A stretch of 64,000 nucleotides of DNA from Priestia aryabhattai. Its GTDB lineage: Bacteria > Bacillota > Bacilli > Bacillales > Bacillaceae_H. Of the stretch, positions 1-12,738 are shown piece after piece. The stretch spans positions 248,001 through 312,000 of the forward strand of contig NZ_JAMBOQ010000005.1 of assembly GCF_023715685.1 (NCBI RefSeq), in the 5' to 3' direction. A program made the translations under genes and the position numbers. The notes beneath the pieces were generated by a model, which had not been told where the DNA came from, made no database searches, and was given only the letters and a program-made list of their open reading frames with translations. Within the stretch, counting starts at the first letter, position 1. Each line of letters begins with the position of its first letter.

Positions 1-1
1 T

Positions 2-1700
<1,699 letters not shown>

Positions 1701-2010
1701 GAATAACTTAAAATTCGCTTCTATATTTATTCAATAAGACAGAAATCGTCTAGACTTTCCTTTTTTATTGGATATCTGAAAATAGAACGACTATAATAAG
1801 ACTTGCTAAGGAAGAGAGGGGCATACCCCCTCTTCCTTGATTTATGTATTGGCTTCTACATGAAAAAGTGTCATAAGCAGCTAACTGGAGTTTCACTTTA
1901 TATAGAAAGGCGCCAATATATAAAATGAAATGTACATTGGTTTGTGGATTGATGATTACATAGAAGCCTACTTGCTTAGTACCATAAATACTTAAGGAGG
2001 CCTTTTAACG
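1701..2010 (+). other. 310-bp gapA-pgk intergenic region with two hairpins
   Basis: No ORF with a ribosome-binding site was found here. An imperfect palindrome around GTCTAGAC (about 1743-1763) sits within a larger imperfect stem, ATTCAATAA pairing with TTATTGGAT. A strong GC-rich hairpin follows at 1808-1838. An AAGGAGG just before 2011 is the pgk ribosome-binding site. The gap is unusually long for an operon and may hold a separate pgk promoter, but I see no convincing -35/-10 pair. Confidence 0.6.
1808..1838 (+). terminator. Strong hairpin after gapA, possible attenuator or mRNA stabiliser
   Basis: The arms AAGGAAGAGAGGGG and CCCCCTCTTCCTT pair over about 13 bp with one bulge and a short loop. 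The hairpin is followed by GATTTAT and not a run of T, so termination would be weak or partial. It could reduce read-through into pgk or protect the 3' end of an abundant gapA message. Confidence 0.55.
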
Positions 2011-3195
2011 ATGAACAAAAAAACGTTGAAAGACATCGATGTAAAAGGAAAGCGAGTATTTTGTCGCGTAGACTTTAACGTACCAATGAAAGACGGAAAA
2101 GTAACAGACGAAACTCGTATTCGTGCAGCTATTCCTACTATTCAATATTTAGTAGAACAAGGTGCAAAAGTAATTTTAGCTAGCCATCTTGGACGTCCAA
2201 AAGGCGAAGTTGTTGAAGAGTTACGTCTAAATGCTGTTGCAGAACGTTTACAAGCTCTTCTTGGTAAAGACGTTGCAAAAGCTGACGAAGCTTTTGGTGA
2301 AGAAGTAAAGAAAACAATCGACGGCATGAGCGAAGGCGATGTTTTAGTACTTGAAAACGTACGTTTTTACCCAGGTGAAGAGAAAAACGATCCTGAATTA
2401 GCAAAAGCATTTGCTGAATTAGCAGATGTGTATGTAAACGATGCATTCGGTGCAGCTCACCGTGCGCATGCTTCAACAGAAGGAATTGCTCAACATATTC
2501 CAGCAGTAGCAGGTTTCTTAATGGAAAAAGAGCTTGATGTGCTTTCAAAAGCATTATCAAACCCAGAACGTCCATTTACTGCAATCGTTGGTGGAGCAAA
2601 AGTTAAAGACAAAATCGGTGTAATTGACCACTTACTTGATAAAGTAGATAACTTAATCATCGGTGGAGGACTTTCTTACACATTTATTAAGGCACTAGGC
2701 CATGAAGTAGGTAAATCACTTCTTGAAGAAGACAAGATTGAACTTGCAAAATCTTTCATGGAAAAAGCTAAGAAAAACGGAGTAAACTTCTACGTGCCAG
2801 TGGACGTGGTAGTAGCAGATGACTTCTCAAATGATGCTAATACTCAAATTGTATCAATTGAAGACATTCCAAGCGATTGGGAAGGCTTAGACGCAGGACC
2901 GAAAACGCGTGAAATCTATGCTGACGTAATCAAAAACTCTAAGTTAGTTATTTGGAACGGACCAATGGGTGTATTTGAATTAGACGCATTTGCTAACGGA
3001 ACAAAAGCAGTAGCAGAAGCTTTAGCAGAAGCAACTGACACATATTCAGTAATCGGCGGAGGAGACTCTGCAGCAGCTGTTGAAAAATTCAACTTAGCTG
3101 ATAAAATGAGCCATATTTCTACAGGTGGCGGTGCGTCACTAGAGTTTATGGAAGGTAAAGAACTTCCAGGCGTAGTTGCATTAAACGATAAGTAA
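2011..3195 (+). CDS. pgk: Phosphoglycerate kinase
   Basis: At 394 residues this is full length for bacterial PGK. It transfers phosphate from 1,3-bisphosphoglycerate to ADP, the first ATP-yielding step of lower glycolysis. The N-terminal signature [12 protein letters not shown], the substrate-binding HLGRPKG, and the C-terminal nucleotide-binding [12 protein letters not shown] are present. The ATG at 2011 has TAAGGAGG nine bases upstream. It belongs to the cggR-gapA-pgk-tpiA-gpmI-eno cluster but is set apart from gapA by 310 bp and from tpiA by 175 bp. Confidence 0.98.
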   Translation: MNKKTLKDIDVKGKRVFCRVDFNVPMKDGKVTDETRIRAAIPTIQYLVEQGAKVILASHLGRPKGEVVEELRLNAVAERLQALLGKDVAKADEAFGEEVKKTIDGMSEGDVLVLENVRFYPGEEKNDPELAKAFAELADVYVNDAFGAAHRAHASTEGIAQHIPAVAGFLMEKELDVLSKALSNPERPFTAIVGGAKVKDKIGVIDHLLDKVDNLIIGGGLSYTFIKALGHEVGKSLLEEDKIELAKSFMEKAKKNGVNFYVPVDVVVADDFSNDANTQIVSIEDIPSDWEGLDAGPKTREIYADVIKNSKLVIWNGPMGVFELDAFANGTKAVAEALAEATDTYSVIGGGDSAAAVEKFNLADKMSHISTGGGASLEFMEGKELPGVVALNDK

Positions 3196-3304
3196 GTTTA
3201 TGTTTCAGTAAGACGGAGGACCGACCTGACGACTGATAATATAAAAAATTATCAAGCAGCGAAGAAGGATGACCAAGAGATAAAAGGGACCGAATCACTT
3301 TTAA

Positions 3305-4125
<821 letters not shown>

Positions 4126-4126
<1 letters not shown>

Positions 4127-5658
4127 TGAGTAAAAAGCCAGTAGCATTAATCATCTTAGATGGTTTTGCATTACGCGATGAAGATAAAGGTAATGCGGTA
4201 ACACATGCAAAAAAACCAAACTTCGACCGTTTCTGGAACGAGTATCCTCACGCTACACTTCAGGCGTCTGGAGAAGCTGTAGGCTTACCGGAAGGCCAAA
4301 TGGGTAACTCTGAAGTAGGTCACTTAAACATCGGCGCAGGCCGAATTGTGTACCAAAGCTTGACTCGTGTAAACGTAGCAATTCGTGAAGGCGAGTTTGA
4401 ACAAAACGAAACGCTTGTAGCAGCTGTAAAGCACGCAAAAGAAAAGGGTACAAACCTTCATCTTTTCGGGCTTTTATCTGATGGCGGTGTACACAGTCAC
4501 ATCGAACACCTATATGCATTATTGCGTCTAGCTAAGAGTGAAGGCTTAGAAAAAGTCTACATTCATGGCTTCTTAGATGGTCGTGACGTAGCACCTCAAT
4601 CTGCGGAAACGTATTTAAAAGAACTTAATGAAAAAATTGAAGAGTACGGCGTTGGTGAAATTGCAACACTTTCAGGACGTTACTACTCAATGGACCGCGA
4701 CAAACGCTGGGAGCGCGTAGAGAAATCATACCGCGCAATGGTGTACGGCGAAGGTCCATCATATACAAGCGCTGAAGAGTGCGTAAAAGATTCATATGAA
4801 AATGGAATCTATGACGAATTCGTTTTACCTTCTGTTATTACAAAAGAAGACGGATCGCCAGTTGCGACAATTCAAGACGAAGATGCAGTGATTTTCTACA
4901 ACTTCCGTCCGGATCGCGCAATTCAAATTTCAAATACGTTCGCAAACGAAGATTTCCGCTCATTTGATCGCGGTGAAAAACATCCGAAAAACTTACATTT
5001 TGTATGTCTAACTCACTTCAGCGAAACAGTTGACGGATATGTAGCCTTTAAGCCAATTAACTTAGATAACACGCTTGGTGAAGTATTATCTCAAAATAAC
5101 TTAAAGCAGCTTCGTATTGCCGAAACAGAAAAATATCCTCACGTAACGTTCTTTATGAGCGGTGGACGTGAAGCAGAGTTTCCTGGTGAAACACGTATCT
5201 TAATCGATTCACCAAAAGTAGCAACATATGACTTGAAACCTGAGATGAGTGCTTATGAAGTGACGGACGCGTTGCTTGCAGAAATCGAAGGCGATAAGCA
5301 AGACGCTATTTTATTAAACTTTGCAAATCCTGATATGGTAGGTCATTCAGGTATGTTAGAACCAACGGTAAAAGCGATTGAAACAGTAGATGAGTGCTTA
5401 GGCAAAATTGTAGATGCAATTTTAGCTAAAGGCGGTACAGCAATCATCACAGCAGACCATGGTAATGCTGATGAAGTGATTACGCTTGAAGGTAATCCAA
5501 TGACGGCTCATACAACGAATCCTGTTCCAGTAATCGTAACAAAACAAGGCTTAGAGCTTCGTGAAGACGGTATTCTAGGAGATTTAGCTCCTACAATGCT
5601 AACCCTTCTAGATGTAGCACAGCCAAAAGAAATGACAGGTAAAACATTAATTAAATAA
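4126..5658 (+). CDS. gpmI: 2,3-bisphosphoglycerate-independent phosphoglycerate mutase
   Basis: This 510-residue, manganese-dependent enzyme of the alkaline phosphatase superfamily interconverts 3- and 2-phosphoglycerate. The N-terminal metal site (LIILDGFAL), the phospho-serine region [15 protein letters not shown] and the C-terminal metal motif [10 protein letters not shown] are intact. The ATG at 4126 uses the last base of the tpiA stop, and TTGGAGG lies inside the 3' end of tpiA. In Bacillus this Mn-dependent form is strongly pH-sensitive and important during sporulation; that is family knowledge and is not visible in the sequence. Confidence 0.98.
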
Positions 5659-5661
5659 TGA

Positions 5662-6978
<1,317 letters not shown>

Positions 6979-6990
6979 GTTGAAATTATA

Positions 6991-7022
6991 AAAAACGGAT
7001 GACGATTGTCATCCGTTTTTTT
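6991..7022 (+). terminator. Rho-independent terminator of the glycolytic operon
   Basis: AAAAACGGATGAC and GTCATCCGTTTTTT form a stem of about 13 bp with a 4-base loop, running into a T tract just after the eno stop. Confidence 0.93.
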
Positions 7023-7186
7023 ATGTTAAAATCAGGTGTATTTCGCTGTCGTTACTTGTACGAGAGGGTTTTTTATGATAAATTAACCTTAGCGTAGTGC
7101 GCGTACTTTATCCCCGGTAATGCCAATCAGAAGGGATGAAGAAACCCCGCTGATTGATTATTACTTGGTGTAGGAGGTGTGTCTTA
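7023..7186 (+). promoter_or_regulatory. Structured leader region before secG
   Basis: The 164 bp between the eno terminator and secG contain a T-rich stretch (GAGAGGGTTTTTTATG), a GC-rich AGTGCGCGTACT, and a hairpin in which CAATCAG (7124-7130) pairs with CTGATTG (7150-7156), with an inner GGG/CCC. It ends at TAGGAGGTG, the secG ribosome-binding site. A possible promoter (TTGTCA, TAAAAT at 7027-7032) has a short 15-bp spacer and overlaps the eno terminator. I do not recognise an RNA family. Confidence 0.4.
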
Positions 7187-7420
7187 GTGCATACATTGCT
7201 GATTACTTTGCTAGTGATTGTTTCAATTGCATTGATTGTTGTGGTCGTTTTACAATCAAGTAAAACTACTGGATTATCTGGAGCTATTTCCGGTGGAGCT
7301 GAAACGTTATTTGGAAAACAAAAAGCACGTGGAATTGACTTAGTTTTACACCGTTTGACAGTAGTGTTATCTATCTTGTTCTTTGCGTTAACACTTGCTG
7401 TATCTTATTTCAAACTTTAA
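7187..7420 (+). CDS. secG: Preprotein translocase subunit SecG
   Basis: This 77-residue membrane protein has two transmembrane helices (about residues 3-22 and 55-74) joined by a cytosolic loop, [21 protein letters not shown], whose central SGGAETLFG is typical of SecG. It is an auxiliary subunit of the SecYEG channel. I choose GTG 7187 because TAGGAGGTG sits at 7171-7179. The in-frame TTG at 7154 would add 11 residues encoded by the ribosome-binding site itself. SecG heads the secG-est-rnr-smpB-ssrA order known from B. subtilis. Confidence 0.96.
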   Translation: MHTLLITLLVIVSIALIVVVVLQSSKTTGLSGAISGGAETLFGKQKARGIDLVLHRLTVVLSILFFALTLAVSYFKL

Positions 7421-7439
7421 TATGTTACTGGATAGACTG

Positions 7440-7494
7440 CCACCTAATGCATATGTACTTGGTGTATACCAACTTATGTATTAGGTGGTTTTTT
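7440..7494 (+). terminator. Rho-independent terminator of secG with a nested stem
   Basis: CCACCTAATGCATA (7440-7453) pairs with TATGTATTAGGTGG (7475-7488) with one wobble. A second palindrome, TTGGTGTATACCAA, extends the stem inside, and six T follow. Confidence 0.92.
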
Positions 7495-7533
7495 AATGGG
7501 CGTGTTGAATACTTTAATTTCATTTTTAAGTAA

Positions 7534-7542
7534 TGATATAAT
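7534..7542 (+). promoter_or_regulatory. Extended -10 promoter for est
   Basis: TGATATAAT is a perfect extended -10 element (TG, one base, TATAAT) about 145 bp before est. The matching -35 position is weak (TTAATT), as is usual for extended -10 promoters. It would give a leader of about 140 nt. Confidence 0.6.
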
Positions 7543-7687
7543 ATAGCTTTAGAAAAAAGTACTAAATATAGTATAAAAGTGTAAAAGTTGATGGCCACAT
7601 CTCTTGTTATTTGATGACCGTCACATAAATACATGTTTTTTTCTATTATGACTGCAGATATTATAACTAAAAGGAGTTAAATGATAT

Positions 7688-8428
7688 ATGAAAATTGCAC
7701 AACCAAAGCCATTTACATTTGAAGGCGGCGAAAAAGCTGTTTTATTACTTCATGGTTTTACCGGAAATTCTGCTGATGTTCGTATGTTAGGTCGTTTTTT
7801 AGAGAAGAAAGGATACACATGCCACGCACCTCATTACAAAGGACACGGTGTAGCGCCTGAAGAACTTGTTCATACTGGTCCGGAAGATTGGTGGAAAGAT
7901 GTCATGGACGGCTATGAGTTTTTGAAAAGCAAAGGTCATGAAAGTATTGCCGCTGTAGGTCTTTCACTAGGTGGCGTATTTTCACTGAAATTAGGTTACA
8001 CTGTACCTATAAAGGGTATTGTGCCTATGTGCGCGCCTATGTATATAAAGAGTGAAGAAGTCATGTATGAAGGTGTTTTAGCGTATGCACGCGAATATAA
8101 AAAGCGTGAAGGTAAATCGTCTGAACAGATTGAACAAGAAATGGAAGAGTTCAAACAAACACCAATGAACACATTAAAGTCTTTACAGGAATTAATCGCT
8201 GAAGTGCGAAATTCAGTTGATATGATTTATGCACCGACATTTGTTGTACAAGGTCGTCATGATCATATGATTAATACAGACAGCGCCAATATTATTTATA
8301 ATACCGTCGAGTCTCCTACAAAAGATATAAAATGGTACGAAGAATCTGGTCATACCATTACCTTTGATAAAGAGCGTGATCAGCTTCACGAGGATGTATA
8401 TGCATTTTTGGAATCACTTGATTGGTAA
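7688..8428 (+). CDS. est: Carboxylesterase, alpha/beta hydrolase (Est30/YvaK type)
   Basis: This 246-residue cytosolic hydrolase matches the small thermostable carboxylesterase family of Bacillus. The oxyanion-hole motif LLHGFTGN, the nucleophile elbow GLSLGG (Ser near residue 94), the acid in VQGRHDHM and the catalytic histidine in [10 protein letters not shown] are in the expected order. A helical cap region lies around residues 115-165. ATG 7688 follows AAGGAG; an ATG at 7681 is out of frame. Its place between secG and rnr matches B. subtilis yvaK. The natural substrate is unknown. Confidence 0.93.
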   Translation: MKIAQPKPFTFEGGEKAVLLLHGFTGNSADVRMLGRFLEKKGYTCHAPHYKGHGVAPEELVHTGPEDWWKDVMDGYEFLKSKGHESIAAVGLSLGGVFSLKLGYTVPIKGIVPMCAPMYIKSEEVMYEGVLAYAREYKKREGKSSEQIEQEMEEFKQTPMNTLKSLQELIAEVRNSVDMIYAPTFVVQGRHDHMINTDSANIIYNTVESPTKDIKWYEESGHTITFDKERDQLHEDVYAFLESLDW

Positions 8429-8466
8429 TAGAGATAATACGAATAAAGAAAAAGGAGGGACATGAT

Positions 8467-10809
8467 GTGAAAGAAGAAAATCAGCCCTATATGAATGAAA
8501 TATTGGATTTTATGAAAAGGGATAATTATAAACCTTTGACTGTCCAAGAGCTTGCAAAAGAATTTAATACTGAGGATGCAGAGTCATTCAAAGAGTTTGT
8601 GAAGGCACTTGTTATTATGGAAGAGAAGGGTTTAATTATCCGAGCAAGAAATGACCGCTACGGGCTGCCGGAACAAATGAATTTTGTCAAAGGGAAAGTA
8701 AGCGGACATGCAAAAGGCTTTGCGTTCGTAGTTCCTGAAGAAAAAGACGCGGGAGATGTATTTATTCCGCCTACTGAAACAAACAATGCTATGCATGGGG
8801 ATATTGTGCTTGCAAGAGTGTTATCAGAATCATCAGGTGCTCGTCGTGAAGGAACAATTGTAAAAATCTTAGAACGAGGTACCCAGCAAATTGTAGGTAC
8901 GTATACGCAAAGTAAAAATTTCGGCTTTGTAATTGCGGATGACAAAAAAATTGCAGGTGATATCTTTATTCCCAAAGCAGCAAGAAACGGTGCAGTTGAA
9001 GGTCATAAAGTAGTAGTAGAGCTGACAATCTATCCGGAAGGCCGCATGAATGCAGAAGGAAAAGTTGTTCAAATTCTTGGACATAAAAACGATCCAGGCA
9101 TTGATATCATTTCTGTTATCCATAAGCACGGTCTTCCTCAAGAATTTCCTGCTGATGCGTTAACACAAGCAATTGATACACCTGAGACGATTGATGAAAA
9201 AGATATCGGCACCCGCCGCGATCTTCGTGATCAAGTTATTGTCACCATTGACGGAGCAGATGCAAAAGATTTGGATGATGCCGTAACGGTTACAGAGCTT
9301 GAAAACGGAAACTACAAATTAGGCGTCCATATTGCAGATGTAAGTCACTACGTTAAAGAAGGTTCTCCGATTGATGTAGAAGCAGCAGAGCGCGGAACAA
9401 GCGTCTATTTAGTAGACCGAGTTATTCCGATGATTCCTCACCGTTTATCTAATGGAATTTGCTCATTAAATCCAAAAGTTAACCGTTTTACGCTTTCTTG
9501 TGAGATGGAAATCGATCCACAAGGTGAAGTAGTCAAACATGAGATTTTTGAAAGTGTCATCAAAACGACAGAACGAATGACGTATTCAGACGTTAACAAA
9601 ATCTTGGTGGATAAAGATGAAGAAGTTCTAGAACGCTACGAGCCAATCGTTCCGATGTTTGAGCGTATGGAAAAGCTGGCGGCTATTCTTCGTAAAAAGA
9701 GAATGGATCGCGGTGCCATTGATTTTGATTTCAAAGAAGCAAAAGTATTAGTAGACGATGATGGCCATCCGCACGATGTTATTTTGCGTGAACGCTCAGT
9801 TGCTGAAAAGCTAATCGAAGAATTTATGCTGGCGGCCAATGAAACAGTAGCGGAACATTTTCACTGGATGAACGTACCGTTCATTTATCGTATCCATGAA
9901 GATCCAGATGCAGAGAAGCTTACTCGTTTCTTAGAGTTTATTACAAACTTTGGTTACACGGTGAAAGGAACAGGAAACGATATTCATCCGCGGGCGCTGC
10001 AGGATATTTTAGAAGAAGTAAAAGGTACGCCTGAAGAGATGGTTATTTCAACTGTTATGCTTCGTTCGATGAAACAAGCGAAATATGAAGCAGAAAGTTT
10101 AGGCCACTTTGGTTTATCAGCTGAGTTCTATACGCATTTTACGTCTCCAATCCGTCGTTATCCTGATTTAATCGTTCATCGTCTAATTCGCACGTATTTA
10201 ATTGAAGGAAAAACAGATCAGCAAACGCAAGAAAAATGGCGCGAGCTTCTGCCTGATGTTGCTGAGCATTCTTCTAATATGGAACGTCGTTCAGTTGACG
10301 CTGAGCGGGAAACGGACGATATGAAAAAAGCTGAGTTTATGGCTGATAAAGTTGGGGAAGTATTTAATGGTATTATTAGCTCTGTTACTAACTTTGGAAT
10401 GTTCGTGGAGCTAGAAAATACGATTGAAGGGTTAGTTCACGTTAGTGACTTAACAGATGATTATTATCGTTACGACGAACGTCATTATGCGATGATTGGA
10501 GAAAAAACGGGCAATGTCTTCCGAATTGGAGACGAAATTGAAGTGAAAGTTGCCGATGTGAATAAAGACGAGCGTTCAGTAGACTTTATTATTGTAGGAA
10601 TGAAAGAAAGTCGCAAACGCTTATCTAAAGACCGTCCTAAAGTGATTAAGGCAAAACAAAAGTCACGCAAAGATGACAAAGGAAAAGGTCGCGAGGGCAG
10701 CCGAAGCAAAAACGAAGAGTGGTCTACTCAAAAGCCAAAGAAGAAAAAGAAAAAGAGATTCTTCGAAGGTGCCCCAAACGTTAAGCGCAAAAAGAAAAAG
10801 CGTAAATAA
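8467..10809 (+). CDS. rnr: Ribonuclease R
   Basis: This 780-residue 3'-5' exoribonuclease degrades structured RNA and helps tmRNA clear faulty messages. In order there are an N-terminal winged-helix region, two cold-shock domains (for example [12 protein letters not shown] and [11 protein letters not shown]), the RNB catalytic domain with the Asp cluster [15 protein letters not shown], an S1 domain ([15 protein letters not shown]), and a very basic Lys/Arg tail from about residue 720. GTG 8467 is preferred because AAAGGAGGGA ends six bases before it. The in-frame TTG at 8422 lies within the end of est. smpB and ssrA follow, in keeping with its trans-translation role. Confidence 0.96.
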   Translation: MKEENQPYMNEILDFMKRDNYKPLTVQELAKEFNTEDAESFKEFVKALVIMEEKGLIIRARNDRYGLPEQMNFVKGKVSGHAKGFAFVVPEEKDAGDVFIPPTETNNAMHGDIVLARVLSESSGARREGTIVKILERGTQQIVGTYTQSKNFGFVIADDKKIAGDIFIPKAARNGAVEGHKVVVELTIYPEGRMNAEGKVVQILGHKNDPGIDIISVIHKHGLPQEFPADALTQAIDTPETIDEKDIGTRRDLRDQVIVTIDGADAKDLDDAVTVTELENGNYKLGVHIADVSHYVKEGSPIDVEAAERGTSVYLVDRVIPMIPHRLSNGICSLNPKVNRFTLSCEMEIDPQGEVVKHEIFESVIKTTERMTYSDVNKILVDKDEEVLERYEPIVPMFERMEKLAAILRKKRMDRGAIDFDFKEAKVLVDDDGHPHDVILRERSVAEKLIEEFMLAANETVAEHFHWMNVPFIYRIHEDPDAEKLTRFLEFITNFGYTVKGTGNDIHPRALQDILEEVKGTPEEMVISTVMLRSMKQAKYEAESLGHFGLSAEFYTHFTSPIRRYPDLIVHRLIRTYLIEGKTDQQTQEKWRELLPDVAEHSSNMERRSVDAERETDDMKKAEFMADKVGEVFNGIISSVTNFGMFVELENTIEGLVHVSDLTDDYYRYDERHYAMIGEKTGNVFRIGDEIEVKVADVNKDERSVDFIIVGMKESRKRLSKDRPKVIKAKQKSRKDDKGKGREGSRSKNEEWSTQKPKKKKKKRFFEGAPNVKRKKKKRK

Positions 10810-10820
10810 TCGACAGCAGT

Positions 10821-10847
10821 GAAGCAGAAGGATAGTCCTTCTGCTTC
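10821..10847. other. Perfect 12-bp hairpin after rnr without a T tract
   Basis: GAAGCAGAAGGA and TCCTTCTGCTTC flank a 3-base loop. The plus strand continues with AAAACAGC and the minus strand with ACTGCTG, so neither direction has a terminator-type T run. It may be a 3' stabiliser or a pausing hairpin. Confidence 0.55.
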
Positions 10848-10954
10848 AAAACAGCTTGATTAAACGTTTTAGTTGTTGTTTAGATTTCCATACAGTAAAA
10901 TGATACATAATATCATACATATACGTAAGTACGGCTGAAGGGAAGGAACGTTTT

Positions 10955-11422
10955 ATGCCAAAAGGTGAAGGGAAATTAATTGCACAAAACAAAAAAGCCC
11001 GCCACGACTTTTTTATTGAAGAAACATATGAGACGGGTATTGTTCTACAAGGAACGGAAATCAAATCAATTCGTAATGGGCGTGTGAATTTAAAGGACTC
11101 TTTTGCTCGTGTGCAAAACGGAGAAGTATTTTTACACAATATGCACGTTAGTCCTTACGAACAAGGAAATCGATACAATCATGAGCCATTGCGTACACGA
11201 AAGCTATTGCTGCATAAGCGTGAAATCAGCAAGCTAATTGGCTATTCAAAAGAAACGGGTTATTCACTAGTTCCTTTAAAAGTGTATTTGAAAAATGGAT
11301 ACGCAAAGGTTTTACTGGGACTTGGTAAGGGTAAAAAGAAATATGACAAGCGTGAAGACTTAAAGCGGAAAGAAGCGAAGCGCGATATCGAACGAGCATT
11401 TCGTGATCGTCAAAAGATGTGA
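10955..11422 (+). CDS. smpB: SsrA-binding protein SmpB
   Basis: This 155-residue protein binds tmRNA and is needed for its entry into stalled ribosomes. The OB-fold N-terminal half carries [20 protein letters not shown] and [13 protein letters not shown] residues ([12 protein letters not shown]). The conserved [16 protein letters not shown] and a basic C-terminal tail follow. The ATG at 10955 has GGAAGGAACG upstream. It lies between rnr and ssrA, its usual place. Confidence 0.97.
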   Translation: MPKGEGKLIAQNKKARHDFFIEETYETGIVLQGTEIKSIRNGRVNLKDSFARVQNGEVFLHNMHVSPYEQGNRYNHEPLRTRKLLLHKREISKLIGYSKETGYSLVPLKVYLKNGYAKVLLGLGKGKKKYDKREDLKRKEAKRDIERAFRDRQKM

Positions 11423-11440
11423 CATTACAAAATCTTACAA

Positions 11441-11468
11441 TTGCAAAATGCTCATTTTGTGATATAAT
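11441..11468 (+). promoter_or_regulatory. SigA-type promoter of ssrA
   Basis: TTGCAA (11441-11446), 16 bp, then TATAAT (11463-11468). Transcription would begin near 11475, leaving a leader of about 85 nt to be removed. That leader contains the hairpin TGTAAGA/TCTTACA at 11520-11538. Confidence 0.75.
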
Positions 11469-11559
11469 AAGTATTGTTATCAGTTAGATTTCATTTTGCA
11501 CACTGAAGTCGCTATCTGATGTAAGATTTTTTCTTACACATTCCGACTCCCTTTTATAT

Positions 11560-11921
11560 GGGGACGTTACGGATTCGACAGGGGTAGTTCGAGCTTAGGT
11601 TGCGAGTCGAGGAGATGGCCTCGTTAAAACATCAACGCCAATAATAACTGGCAAATCTAACAATAACTTCGCTTTAGCTGCATAATAGTAGCTTAGCGGT
11701 TCCTCCCTCCATCGCCCATGTGGTAGGGTAAGGGACTCACTTTAAGTGGGCTACGCCGGAGTTCGCCGTCTGAGGACGAAGGAAGAGAATAATCAGACTA
11801 GCGACTGGGACGCCTGTTGGTAGGCAGAACAGCTCGCGAATCATCAATATGCCAACTACACTCGTAGACGCTTAAGTGGCGATATTTCTGGACGTGGGTT
11901 CGACTCCCACCGTCTCCACCA
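11560..11921 (+). ncRNA. ssrA: Transfer-messenger RNA (tmRNA, SsrA)
   Basis: The 5' end GGGGACGTTACGGATTCGAC and the 3' end GACTCCCACCGTCTCCACCA form the tRNA-Ala-like acceptor and T arms (GGGGACG with CGTCTCC, then ACCA). The tag frame is GGC AAA TCT AAC AAT AAC TTC GCT TTA GCT GCA TAA at 11650-11685. With the charged alanine this gives AGKSNNNFALAA, ending in the ALAA degron. CCA is encoded. I recall this tag from B. megaterium, where it is shorter than the B. subtilis tag. It has its own promoter and terminator. Confidence 0.98.
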
Positions 11922-11957
11922 ATACATATTTGTATGGTGGCTTACCTTACTTATAAC

Positions 11958-12003
11958 AGGAGCTAATCAAATGCAGATCATACATTTGATTAGCTCCTTT
12001 TTA
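11958..12003 (+). terminator. Rho-independent terminator of ssrA
   Basis: AGGAGCTAATCAAATG pairs with CATTTGATTAGCTCCT over about 16 bp around a short loop, followed by TTTTT. Confidence 0.93.
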
Positions 12004-12038
12004 ATTTATAATTTATGTAAAATTGAAAGCAGGACAGA

Positions 12039-12080
12039 AGTAAAAGGATGCCTCTTACACAAAGAGGCATCCTTTTACTT
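12039..12080 (-). terminator. Terminator hairpin of the modAB operon
   Basis: A perfect 19-bp stem (AAGTAAAAGGATGCCTCTT with its complement) and a 5-base loop overlap the modB stop codon. T-rich stretches lie within the arm in both directions, but there is no long T run after it, so it may be only moderately efficient. Confidence 0.75.
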
Positions 12081-12731
12081 TTGTTTAAGCTGAACAAAAA
12101 GCAGCATAAGAAAGGAAAGAAAGACGATTGAAATAACCCATAGCCAAGCCAGATTCATGTTTCCAGAGTCAATCGCGATGTAGATAGCGGTAGGCACAGT
12201 TTGAGTTTCACCTGGAATATTGCCAGCAAACATCAAAGTGGCTCCAAATTCTCCGAGTGCTCTTGCCAGACTTAACACCCCTCCTGTTACGATGGCTTTA
12301 GAAGCTAAAGGGATGGAAATAAGGAAAAAGACTTTCCATTCGCTTGCACCATCTACTCGAGCTGCGTCTTCAATTTCGTAATCTACGCCTTGAAAGCCTG
12401 TTTTGGCAGATTGATACATAAGCGGAAACGCAACGACAACGGATGCAATAACAGCTGCCCACCATGTGAAAATAACGGGTTGTTGAAAGACCCATTCAAT
12501 TGCCCGGCCGAGTAGGCTGTGTTTTCCGAAGATAACAATCAATAAAAATCCAACAACGGACGGAGGGAGAACCAAGGGGAGCATTAACGCCGTTTCAATC
12601 ATCACTTTTCCCTTAAAATGTTTCCTGGATAACAGTTTTCCTATAACAGTGCCTAAAATAATAACGACAAATCCTGCTACTAATGCGATTTTAAGCGATA
12701 GCTGAAGAGGAGATAAAAATTCTTGAATCAT
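12075..12731 (-). CDS. modB: Molybdate ABC transporter permease
   Basis: This 218-residue integral membrane protein has about five transmembrane helices. It carries the permease coupling (EAA) loop EDAARVDGASEWKVFFLISIP and the ModB-typical LARALGEFGATLMFAGNIPG. It forms the membrane channel for molybdate (or tungstate) import with ModA and an ATPase. It starts 7 bp after the modA stop, so the two are cotranscribed. No modC ATPase gene follows: the next feature is the terminator, then ssrA on the other strand. Its position beside the formate dehydrogenase and cofactor genes fits molybdate as the substrate. Confidence 0.94.
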   Translation of the reverse strand: MIQEFLSPLQLSLKIALVAGFVVIILGTVIGKLLSRKHFKGKVMIETALMLPLVLPPSVVGFLLIVIFGKHSLLGRAIEWVFQQPVIFTWWAAVIASVVVAFPLMYQSAKTGFQGVDYEIEDAARVDGASEWKVFFLISIPLASKAIVTGGVLSLARALGEFGATLMFAGNIPGETQTVPTAIYIAIDSGNMNLAWLWVISIVFLSFLMLLFVQLKQK

Positions 12732-12738
12732 AGCGGCC

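Noticed and set aside
2180..2575. 131-residue minus-strand ORF within pgk
   Set aside because: It is Leu-rich and His-poor in a way typical of the reverse of a highly biased coding frame, and has no ribosome-binding site. It is a shadow of pgk.
10821..10847. Calling the hairpin after rnr a terminator
   Set aside because: There is no T tract on either strand, so it is listed only as a hairpin.
10846..11139. 97-residue minus-strand ORF overlapping the smpB start
   Set aside because: It covers the smpB promoter and 5' end with no family resemblance or ribosome-binding site.
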